A DNA stretch of 64,000 bases, from assembly GCA_904393835.1 (NCBI GenBank), contig CAJFNC010000012.1:45557-109556 (forward strand), written 5' to 3'. The notes below the pieces were generated by a model, which was given only the letters and a program-made list of their open reading frames with translations, did not search any database and had not been told where the DNA came from. The stretch is from an uncultured Ruminococcus sp. (GTDB lineage Bacteria; Bacillota; Clostridia; Oscillospirales; Acutalibacteraceae). Of the stretch, positions 56,596-64,000 are shown piece after piece (within the stretch, counting starts at the first letter, position 1; the number at the start of each line of letters is the position of its first letter). Position numbers and translations under genes: made by a program.

Positions 56596-57267
56596 TTATC
56601 GCAGCTGTGCGTCACACAAAGCGGCGCATATAACCTGATTACATCCGCTCTTTTCAAGTACCCTGCAACATTCACCCAAAGTATTTCCCGTTGTGATAAT
56701 GTCGTCAATCAAAAGAATATTTTTGCCTTTAACAAAATTTTTGTTACACACCCTGTAAACGCCTTTTACGTTCTGTTCCCGCAAAGAAGCCCTCAGGTTG
56801 TGCTGAGTTTCGTTTTCCCTGTACTTTTCAAGCGCGTCAATATAGGGAATTTTAAGAATTTCGGCACAATCCCGCGCAAGCAGTTTTGCCTGATTATATC
56901 CGCGCTGCCTGAGCTGCTTTTTGTGCATAGGAACGCAGGTTACATAATCAATATCGGCAAGTATGTCAGGGTAGCACTCACTTATGCTTTTGGCAATTAC
57001 CGCAGAAAGCTGCGGCGAATAACCTCCGCCGTTTGCGAATTTAAAGCGTTTTGCCGCTGCTGCAAATATTCCCCTATACAGAAACGGCGTGCAGCACTTA
57101 TAGCCACCACTCGCAAATCGCCGATATGAAATTTCAGGAAACATATTAAGACAATTTTTACACGCAATCTGTGTTTTGTCGATAACCTTGCCGCAGTAAG
57201 GACAGCGCACGGGAAACAGAGCATCGTATATATTCTTCCTTATTTTCTTAATAAAGTCCGTCGTCAC
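56596..57267 (-). CDS. ComF family protein (phosphoribosyltransferase-like)
   Basis: CPYCGKVIDKTQIACKNC; RGYNQAKLLARDCAE; NILLIDDIITTGNTLGEC. Confidence 0.93.
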   Translation of the reverse strand: MTTDFIKKIRKNIYDALFPVRCPYCGKVIDKTQIACKNCLNMFPEISYRRFASGGYKCCTPFLYRGIFAAAAKRFKFANGGGYSPQLSAVIAKSISECYPDILADIDYVTCVPMHKKQLRQRGYNQAKLLARDCAEILKIPYIDALEKYRENETQHNLRASLREQNVKGVYRVCNKNFVKGKNILLIDDIITTGNTLGECCRVLEKSGCNQVICAALCDAQLR

Positions 57268-59458
57268 GCTGTAAAAACTCCTTTAATCCGCTGTAACGCT
57301 TTGTGCGGCGGTCGTTGTTTACCATTTGCTGTACTACGCCGGGTCTTCCCACAAGTATGAGAGTCTTTTTCGCCCTGGTGACTGCCGTATAAAGCAAATT
57401 TCTGTACGAAAGCTGAGGTGCACCGTTGAACATTGGAATAATAACGGCGTCAAATTCATTGCCCTGGCTTTTGTGCACCGTAATTACATATGCAAAATCA
57501 AGCTCCGACGCATTTTCGTAGTTGAAATTTGCCGTTCGGTCGTCAAACCTGATTTTTATATTTTTAGCCCTGCGATCTATCTTCTGTATTATTCCGATAT
57601 CGCCGTTAAATATGCCCTCGCCCGTTTCGCCGTCGTCTTTGAACCAGCGTATATCGTAGTTATTTTTTGTCTGCATCACCTTGTCGCCCTCGCGAAAAGT
57701 TTTTGGACCGAGCGTCACTTCCGCTTTGTCGTCGCTTTTAGGGTTTAAGGTATTCTGCAATTTTTTATTGAGTTCCACCGTGCCGAGTTCACCCTTGCGT
57801 GTGGGCGAAAGCACCTGAAGATTGTCAAAAACCGTGTAACCGTAGGCTTTTGGCAGGCGGCTTGCACAGAGCTCGCAGACTGTGTCCGAGATTTCCTCTT
57901 TTCCGTTGCGCAACATAAAGAAAAAGTCGTTGTCCGAATCGGTCAGAACAGGCATTTCGCCCTGCACAATTTTGTGTGCATTGGTAACGATTAAACTTTT
58001 TTGAGCCTGGCGAAAAATCTCGTTAAGCTTTACAACCGGCAAAATTCCGCTTTCAATCAAGTCGCTGAGCACATTGCCGGGGCCCACGGACGGAAGTTGA
58101 TCCGAGTCGCCCACAAGAATAAGGCGGCAACCCACGGGAAGCGCGCGCACTACGCTTTCAAATATATAGGTATCCACCATTGACATTTCATCAACTATAA
58201 GTGCGTCGCATTTGAGCTGATTCGTTTCGTTTCTGTTAAAATAAGGCGTGTCGCTTTTATCCCAGCTAACCTCAAGCAGGCGGTGAAGAGTTTTTGCCTC
58301 GCTTCCGGTAACCTCGCTCATTCGCTGAGCGGCTCTGCCGGTAGGAGCGGCAAGCGACACCTTTTTGCCGTTTCGTTTAAGAATTTGTATTATTGCGTTG
58401 AGGGTGGTTGTTTTTCCCGTACCGGGTCCGCCCGTCATTACAAGAATACCTTCGGTCAGCGCTGTTTTTATAGCCTGTTTTTGCAAGTCGGCGTACTCTA
58501 TTCCGTCTGACTTTTCACACTCTTTTATCTCTTTTTCAACATCTCCGATTTTTTCACAGTCAAAACTTATCAACATTTTTATTCGTGACGATATGTACAT
58601 TTCACTCAGGTGAAGTTCCGGAGTAAAGATAAATTCTTTTTCGCCGATATTATCCGATATTAATGAACGTTCAAATGTCATTTCATCAAGACAGCCCTGC
58701 ACAAGCTCAAGAGGGACCTCAAGAAAATCTGACGACACCTTGGCAAGCTGTTCCCTCGGCAAACAGGTGTGTCCGTTTTGCTCGTTGTGCTTTAACACAT
58801 AGACTAAACCTGCCCTTAGCCTTATGCCGCTGTCATGCTCGAGGTTTTCCTTTTTTGCTATAAAGTCGGCGCTTTCAAACGAAACCGAAAATCCGCCCTG
58901 ACACAGAATGTAGGGATTTTTTTTGATTCGCGCAACACACTCGGGTCCTAAAGCGTTGTATATTTTAAACGCCGATGAATTTGAAATTCCGTATTCGCTG
59001 AGATAAATCATCAGCTTGCGAACGCCGACGTTGGTTTTGAGCTGTTGAGAAAAGCTCTTTGCCTTGTCAAGTGAAATGCCTTTAAACGCTGCAATTCTCT
59101 CCGGCTCGTTTTCCATTATGTCAAGAGTTTTTTCACCGAGCTGAGATACAAGCTTTTGCGCCGTTGACGGTCCTATTCCCTTAATTGCGCCCGATGAGAG
59201 GTATCTCAGAATATCGGCACTTTCGGTGGGACGGCAAATTTCGCACACCTGAACCGAAAACTGTCTGCCGTAGTTGCGGTGGTTGGTAAAAAATCCCGTC
59301 AGTTTTACGCTGTCGCCCTGCCCTATTTGCGGCATTGTGCCGACGGCGGTGATTGCGTCATCTCCGTCGGCAACTTCAAATACCGTATATCCGTTTTGTT
59401 CGTTACGGTAAATTATCTCTTCAATTATGCCCGTGATTTCAAGTATTTTTTCCGACAT
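57248..59458 (-). CDS. recD2: RecD2-type ATP-dependent DNA helicase
   Basis: LMTGGPGTGKTTTLNAIIQIL-type Walker A (VMTGGPGTGKTTT), DEMSMVDTYIF, VITVHKSQGNEFDAVI, YTAVTRAKKTLILVG. Confidence 0.95.
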   Translation of the reverse strand: MSEKILEITGIIEEIIYRNEQNGYTVFEVADGDDAITAVGTMPQIGQGDSVKLTGFFTNHRNYGRQFSVQVCEICRPTESADILRYLSSGAIKGIGPSTAQKLVSQLGEKTLDIMENEPERIAAFKGISLDKAKSFSQQLKTNVGVRKLMIYLSEYGISNSSAFKIYNALGPECVARIKKNPYILCQGGFSVSFESADFIAKKENLEHDSGIRLRAGLVYVLKHNEQNGHTCLPREQLAKVSSDFLEVPLELVQGCLDEMTFERSLISDNIGEKEFIFTPELHLSEMYISSRIKMLISFDCEKIGDVEKEIKECEKSDGIEYADLQKQAIKTALTEGILVMTGGPGTGKTTTLNAIIQILKRNGKKVSLAAPTGRAAQRMSEVTGSEAKTLHRLLEVSWDKSDTPYFNRNETNQLKCDALIVDEMSMVDTYIFESVVRALPVGCRLILVGDSDQLPSVGPGNVLSDLIESGILPVVKLNEIFRQAQKSLIVTNAHKIVQGEMPVLTDSDNDFFFMLRNGKEEISDTVCELCASRLPKAYGYTVFDNLQVLSPTRKGELGTVELNKKLQNTLNPKSDDKAEVTLGPKTFREGDKVMQTKNNYDIRWFKDDGETGEGIFNGDIGIIQKIDRRAKNIKIRFDDRTANFNYENASELDFAYVITVHKSQGNEFDAVIIPMFNGAPQLSYRNLLYTAVTRAKKTLILVGRPGVVQQMVNNDRRTKRYSGLKEFLQRDDGLY

Positions 59459-59471
59459 CTGCCGTCATACC

Positions 59472-60203
59472 TCAATTACTGTTGTTTTCCATTCTTTTTG
59501 TAAGTTCCGACAATGTCACCTCATAGCCCGCACGCTCATAGCTTAGATAATCTGTGAAGACCTCAAATTTATCGGTGTTGCCGGACAAAATTTTTGCAAT
59601 GTATTCCAAAAAATACGGATTTTTAATCAAAACCGGACCCGTAAGGTGTGTGCCGTACATATGATTGAGCATTACACCCTCTTTTTTGTCGCCCGAACAG
59701 TTGCCGATTCCCATTTTTACGTCAAAAATCGGTGTTTCAACGCCCTTTATCTCGCTGCATTTGTTTACAAAACCCACAAGCGGTTCATCAAGAAAATCAG
59801 CCGTAAAAATAACGTCGGAGGTTACTCGTGTTTTGTTCTGCTCTACGGTTTCAAAGTCAAAAATTCCCATACCATCGTATTTGTTTGAATCGGCGTCTGT
59901 TATGGATTTTCCGAGCATTTCAAAACTGTTGCCTGTAAAAAGCGCAACCTTGCCCGCCTCAATGTAATCATTAAGCTGATTTGTGTATTTTTTAAAGTCG
60001 TCCAGCACAATTTTTTGATTTTTTTCGGTACCCGAACCGATATAGATAAAATCAAAGTCGTCAAAATTCACGCTGTCGCCCAGCGTCGCCGTTACAACTT
60101 CGGGATTTGCGTTGCTTTTTTGCAAAATTCTTTCAACGGCACGCACATTACCGTACTCGCCGTACAAATTCATAATATCGTGATACAGATGTAAAATTTT
60201 CAT
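59472..60203 (-). CDS. gatD: lipid II isoglutaminyl synthase glutamine amidotransferase subunit
   Basis: MKILHLYHDIMNLYGEYGNVRAVERIL; ALFTGNSFEMLGKSI; MYGTHLTGPVLIKNPYFLEYI. Confidence 0.92.
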   Translation of the reverse strand: MKILHLYHDIMNLYGEYGNVRAVERILQKSNANPEVVTATLGDSVNFDDFDFIYIGSGTEKNQKIVLDDFKKYTNQLNDYIEAGKVALFTGNSFEMLGKSITDADSNKYDGMGIFDFETVEQNKTRVTSDVIFTADFLDEPLVGFVNKCSEIKGVETPIFDVKMGIGNCSGDKKEGVMLNHMYGTHLTGPVLIKNPYFLEYIAKILSGNTDKFEVFTDYLSYERAGYEVTLSELTKRMENNSN

Positions 60204-60205
60204 AA

Positions 60206-61531
60206 TCAGTCCACCTTTACTTTTCCGAGAAATTTATCTTTGTCCGAGAAGCAGGTTATTACATAAATGTACTCTTTTCGGTCGCTGTCGAGATACTCGC
60301 AAGCCTGCCCGATATCCTCTGTCACCTTGATTTTATCCGACGGAATGTCGGTGTAAGAAAATCTTACCGCAAGGTCGTTGCAGTATTTGCCCGCCAGCAC
60401 AATCTGACGAACGTTGTCGTTGTTGAGCATTTCAAAGTAAATATCCCAAAGCCATGAAACGTCGCTTGTAAAATATTTTCTACTGACTGCGTCAACTATG
60501 AACATAACATCGCAGCCGTTTGTATCGGCGCACGCAAGGCGGATTGACTGGTTGTATGAAATGCTGTTTTCGTGTTTTGAAGTGAGCAGCATCCCCCTTC
60601 TGCCGCCAAGCTCAAAAGTAACGACACGTCCGTTTTTAAGTACGTAGTTGCTGATGTTTTTCGCAATTTTATCCTGATCTATACCGGCAATTGATGCAAC
60701 CGTAAAGGCGGCAAGTAGGTTATATATGTTGTAAAGAGACTTAAGAGCAAGCTTAATTGTGTACTTGCCGTTAATCTGAGCCTCGCCTTTTTGCAGGTCA
60801 ACCGCTGTCACGGTGTATTCGGTATTATGACGTTTGTATCCGCAGGAGGTACACTCATAGTGACCTATATGGTCGTAGTGGTATGTCGAATATTTCATCG
60901 GTGATTTGCAGATCGGACAATACGCGCCGTCGTTGTAAACACCCACAAATTTTTCCGTGTCGCTTGAAAGCTTGTCCGCTCCGAACCAAATGACGTTTTC
61001 TCTGTCCTTGCCGAAAGAAGATACAAGCGGGTCGTCGGCGTTTAAAATAAGCGTTGTTTCGGGATGAATACTGTCTTTTATTGCGTTGTAAACCCACTCG
61101 GGATGGCCGTTTCGTGTGAGCTGATCACGGTAGAGGTTAGTAATTACGTAGTGAGTAGGCACAATATATTTAAAAGTATATTGTGCAAATCGTTCGTCGC
61201 TTTCAATGAGCAAAATATCGCTTTTCACCTTACCTGTCAGGGTGGCGCTGTTTAAAATAAGAGTTGTTACACCCTCGATCTGGTTTGAACCCTCTTTATT
61301 CCACGCAACATTTTTGCCGTTTTGAGTAAGTATGTGAGCAATCATTTCCACAGTCGAAGTTTTGCCGTTGCTGCCGGTAACGGCAATAATGTATTTGGGA
61401 AGCTGTACTCTTTTTAAAATATCGGGACAAATTTTGAGCGCAATCTGACCCGGCAAACTGCTGCCCTTTCCCACCAATTTACCTATAAAGCGTAAAATCT
61501 TGCATACTATTATGGTAAACAGAACCTTCAT
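60206..61531 (-). CDS. murT: lipid II isoglutaminyl synthase Mur ligase-like subunit
   Basis: IIAVTGSNGKTSTVEMIAHIL; Zn-ribbon CPICKSPMKYSTYHYDHIGHYECTSCGYKR; adjacent to gatD. Confidence 0.94.
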   Translation of the reverse strand: MKVLFTIIVCKILRFIGKLVGKGSSLPGQIALKICPDILKRVQLPKYIIAVTGSNGKTSTVEMIAHILTQNGKNVAWNKEGSNQIEGVTTLILNSATLTGKVKSDILLIESDERFAQYTFKYIVPTHYVITNLYRDQLTRNGHPEWVYNAIKDSIHPETTLILNADDPLVSSFGKDRENVIWFGADKLSSDTEKFVGVYNDGAYCPICKSPMKYSTYHYDHIGHYECTSCGYKRHNTEYTVTAVDLQKGEAQINGKYTIKLALKSLYNIYNLLAAFTVASIAGIDQDKIAKNISNYVLKNGRVVTFELGGRRGMLLTSKHENSISYNQSIRLACADTNGCDVMFIVDAVSRKYFTSDVSWLWDIYFEMLNNDNVRQIVLAGKYCNDLAVRFSYTDIPSDKIKVTEDIGQACEYLDSDRKEYIYVITCFSDKDKFLGKVKVD

Positions 61532-61681
61532 AATCCATTTCCTCCGTAAGACTTAATAATATTTATTATACCACAATTCTCCTGTAATGAATATAATAAG
61601 TTGCAAAAAATTAAGGTCTTGAATTATTTTTTTAAAGGTGTATCATAATAATATATAATAATGGAAGAGGGATTTTTTATT

Positions 61682-62125
61682 ATGTCAAAGATTGATGAAG
61701 TAAGAGCAGCCATGGTTGCTGCTATGAAAGCCAAAGATAAACCCAGAAAAGACGCTTTGTCGATGCTTTTGTCGGCGCTCAAGGCTAAATTTATTGATAA
61801 AAGAGCCGACTTAACCGAAGAGGAGGAAAATACAATCATCCTGCGTGAAATAAAACAGGCTCAGGAAACCTTGGACAGTGCTCCCGCAGACAAGACCGAT
61901 TTAATTGATGAGTGCAAGCTCAGAATTGAGGTTTACTCGGAATTTGCTCCCAAACAAATGAGTGAGGATGAAATCAGAGCAACAATTGAAGGGGTTTTAA
62001 AAGAATTGGGAATTGAAAAACCTCAGCCAAAGGATAAGGGAATAATTATGAAAAATCTTATGCCCAAAACAAAGGGCAAAGCTGACGGCTCGCTTGTAAA
62101 CAAAATTGTCGGCGAATATATGTAA
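61682..62125 (+). CDS. GatB/YqeY domain-containing protein
   Basis: MSKIDEVRAAMVAAMKAKDKPRKDALSMLLSALKAK...FAPKQMSEDEIRATIEGVLKELG. Confidence 0.94.
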   Translation: MSKIDEVRAAMVAAMKAKDKPRKDALSMLLSALKAKFIDKRADLTEEEENTIILREIKQAQETLDSAPADKTDLIDECKLRIEVYSEFAPKQMSEDEIRATIEGVLKELGIEKPQPKDKGIIMKNLMPKTKGKADGSLVNKIVGEYM

Positions 62126-62129
62126 GTTA

Positions 62130-62161
62130 AAAGGCAGAACGCAAAAGTGTTCTGCCTTTTT
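62130..62161. terminator. bidirectional terminator
   Basis: AAAAGGCAGAAC-n-GTTCTGCCTTTTT. Confidence 0.8.
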
Positions 62162-62508
62162 CATTCATTTTGCGCTCGTGTGAGCATTTCGATTAATTCG
62201 CTTTTTTCCATAAATTTAACCGTCGGGTTATCTTTGCATATTTTCTGACAAACTTCCTTTGTATTTTCGTCCATATCGCAGTCGAGGCAAATCACACAGT
62301 CGTTTTTGCCGCGACTTACCCACTTTATTTTTGCAACGGCGCAGCGAAGCAGCATTTCGGCGTTGCTGCAATTTTTTTTAACGGGCGTCAAAAGCACAAT
62401 GCCGTTTGAGCATTTGTCCTTAAAAATCCAGAAGCACAGCTCCCTTGCAAAAGCTATCACCCCAAAGGTTGCAAACACAACAAGCAGTACCGCCGACAAA
62501 ATATCCAT
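62161..62508 (-). CDS. uncharacterised protein with N-terminal TM
   Basis: MDILSAVLLVVFATFGVIAFARELCFWIF... Confidence 0.65.
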   Translation of the reverse strand: MDILSAVLLVVFATFGVIAFARELCFWIFKDKCSNGIVLLTPVKKNCSNAEMLLRCAVAKIKWVSRGKNDCVICLDCDMDENTKEVCQKICKDNPTVKFMEKSELIEMLTRAQNE

Positions 62509-62653
62509 GTAATTCACCTCATTACATTTTATTTGAAATTTCAAAAAATGTTCGGTATATTTTAAAAAAAATCAGAAACACTACTAAAGACAAGCCGAAA
62601 CATTACGGATTGTCACGACATTAGCATGCAATGATTTTTATGAGGTGAAAAAA

Positions 62654-62830
62654 ATGATGGACAATTCTTATGTAAACCACTGTATTGAGTGTTCTGTAAC
62701 TAACTGTAAGTTCCACAACAGCTCAAAGAATTACTGTTCTCTTGAAACAATCAAGGTAGGCACACACGAGGCTAACCCCACAATGTGCCAGTGCACTGAC
62801 TGCCAGAGCTTTCAGGCTAAGAGCTGCTGA
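62654..62830 (+). CDS. DUF1540-like small cysteine-rich protein
   Basis: MMDNSYVNHCIECSVTNCKFHNSSKNYCSLETIKVGTHEANPTMCQCTDCQSFQ. Confidence 0.85.
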   Translation: MMDNSYVNHCIECSVTNCKFHNSSKNYCSLETIKVGTHEANPTMCQCTDCQSFQAKSC

Positions 62831-62903
62831 TAATCAGCTGTACAAATTGCCCTCAAAATTTGAGGGTGATTTGTACTGTACATATGTGTAAAGGGGCGGC
62901 AAA

Positions 62904-63836
62904 ATGAGCATTTTTTCTTCAGTAATTTTCAGGATTGCCGTTCTGTTTTCGTTCATCCTTATCGGCTTTATCCTGTGCAGGTTTAAACTTTTGCCTCAAG
63001 AAACGTCGGTGGTGTTTTCAAAGCTTGAAAACAAAATCCTAATGCCCGCCGTTGTCATTAATACATTTCGTACAAACTGCACTGTAAAAAACATTACCGA
63101 AAAATGGAATTTTATCGTTTACAGCGTGGCGGTACTTCTATTTTGTATAATAACAGCTTATATTGTGTCGCGTTTTCTTTCCAAAGACAGCTATATGCAA
63201 AAAGTTTACCGCTACTCAATTGCTGTTTCAAACTTTGGTTTTGTAGGTACTGCAATGGTTTCGGGCATATATGGCGCCGACAGCATTGAGCTTTTTGACT
63301 ACCTTATGTTTACTTTACCGCTTAATATGTTCACCTACTCATTGGGAATTGCTTGGCTTGTGCCCGAAGAACAAAACAAATTCAGTTTTAAGTCATTTTT
63401 AAACCCGATTTTTGTGTCGCTTTTTATAGGCGCAATTTTAGGATTATTTTCTTTCCCGAAATTCAAATTTGTGACCGAAATTATCTCAAGCGCCGCCGAC
63501 TGTATGTCGCCTATTGCAATGATACTGACGGGATTTGTTATCGGACAGTATAAGCTTTTGTCGCTGCTTAAACAGAAAAACACCTATATTGTAGCCGCAA
63601 TCAGGCTTGTGGCAATCCCCGCCGCAGCAGTTTTAGTGCTTGAGCTTTTAAATACTCCGAGCGAAATTATAGTCGCCACACTCTGCGCCCACGCAATGCC
63701 TTTGGGGCTTAATACCGTTATTATTCCGTCCGCTTATGGCAAAAACCCCGAAACGGGGGCTGGTATGGCGCTTGTTTCACAACTTTGTTCGGTTGTTACA
63801 ATACCGCTGTTGTTTTATATTTTCGGCTACGCTTAA
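62904..63836 (+). CDS. AEC family transporter (auxin efflux carrier/malonate permease type)
   Basis: 10-TM pattern; LPQETSVVFSKLENKILMPAVVINTFRTNC; HAMPLGLNTVIIPSAYGKNPETGAGMALVSQ. Confidence 0.9.
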   Translation: MSIFSSVIFRIAVLFSFILIGFILCRFKLLPQETSVVFSKLENKILMPAVVINTFRTNCTVKNITEKWNFIVYSVAVLLFCIITAYIVSRFLSKDSYMQKVYRYSIAVSNFGFVGTAMVSGIYGADSIELFDYLMFTLPLNMFTYSLGIAWLVPEEQNKFSFKSFLNPIFVSLFIGAILGLFSFPKFKFVTEIISSAADCMSPIAMILTGFVIGQYKLLSLLKQKNTYIVAAIRLVAIPAAAVLVLELLNTPSEIIVATLCAHAMPLGLNTVIIPSAYGKNPETGAGMALVSQLCSVVTIPLLFYIFGYA

Positions 63837-63847
63837 TGCTTTAATCA

Positions 63848-63876
63848 TTGACACAAATGTATATTTGTGTTATCCT
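63848..63876 (+). promoter_or_regulatory. putative promoter with 8-N4-8 operator-like dyad in the spacer
   Basis: TTGACA-17 bp-TATCCT; ACACAAAT-GTAT-ATTTGTGT at 63851-63870. Confidence 0.5.
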
Positions 63877-63906
63877 TAATTCATATTGATTTAATATGAA
63901 TTAAGG
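63874..63906. promoter_or_regulatory. 14-bp perfect inverted repeat at 5' leader of the downstream transcript
   Basis: CCTTAATTCATATT-GATTT-AATATGAATTAAGG. Confidence 0.55.
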
Positions 63907-64000
63907 AGTCCTGCAAATAAAAGTCAAGTCGTAAAATGAAAAAAGTTAAAAAATTTTTTGGCAGCAGAAAAAGGGTATAACAAAGCAAGCCGGACTTTAA

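Overview
64 kb of a low-GC Firmicute chromosome. The gene content (SpoVT, MurT/GatD, a dockerin protein, X25/cohesin-like modules) suggests a gut Ruminococcaceae/Oscillospiraceae-type organism, which is inference. Most of the window is ordinary: glyS, galE, cyclophilin, an alr-polA-LMWPTP-rimI-tsaD block, MreB-like, comF, recD2, gatD-murT, a potABCD operon, several ABC/MATE/NSS/SLC13/AEC transporters, and three intact tRNAs (2 Ser, 1 Leu). The less ordinary parts are: (1) a 2.55 kb island bounded by an intact tRNA-Leu and an exact 70-bp copy of its 3' part. It carries rsgA-like and GNAT genes behind what reads as a leader-peptide (MIYSEVINR) transcription attenuator with alternative hairpins. 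(2) An orphan ~100-nt structured sRNA candidate near 17.26-17.36 kb with its own promoter and terminator. (3) A modular X25/cohesin-like surface protein split into three ORFs by a 22-bp tandem duplication and a 25-bp deletion in equivalent repeat motifs. (4) A MerR-type 19-bp-spacer promoter with a perfect 9-3-9 dyad, followed by a uORF-in-hairpin leader, before a potABCD-MATE-isochorismatase x2 operon. (5) A detoxification-type cluster of S66 peptidase and multiple GNATs with decayed neighbours. No tools were used. Domain calls come from reading translations and motifs, and no database search was run.
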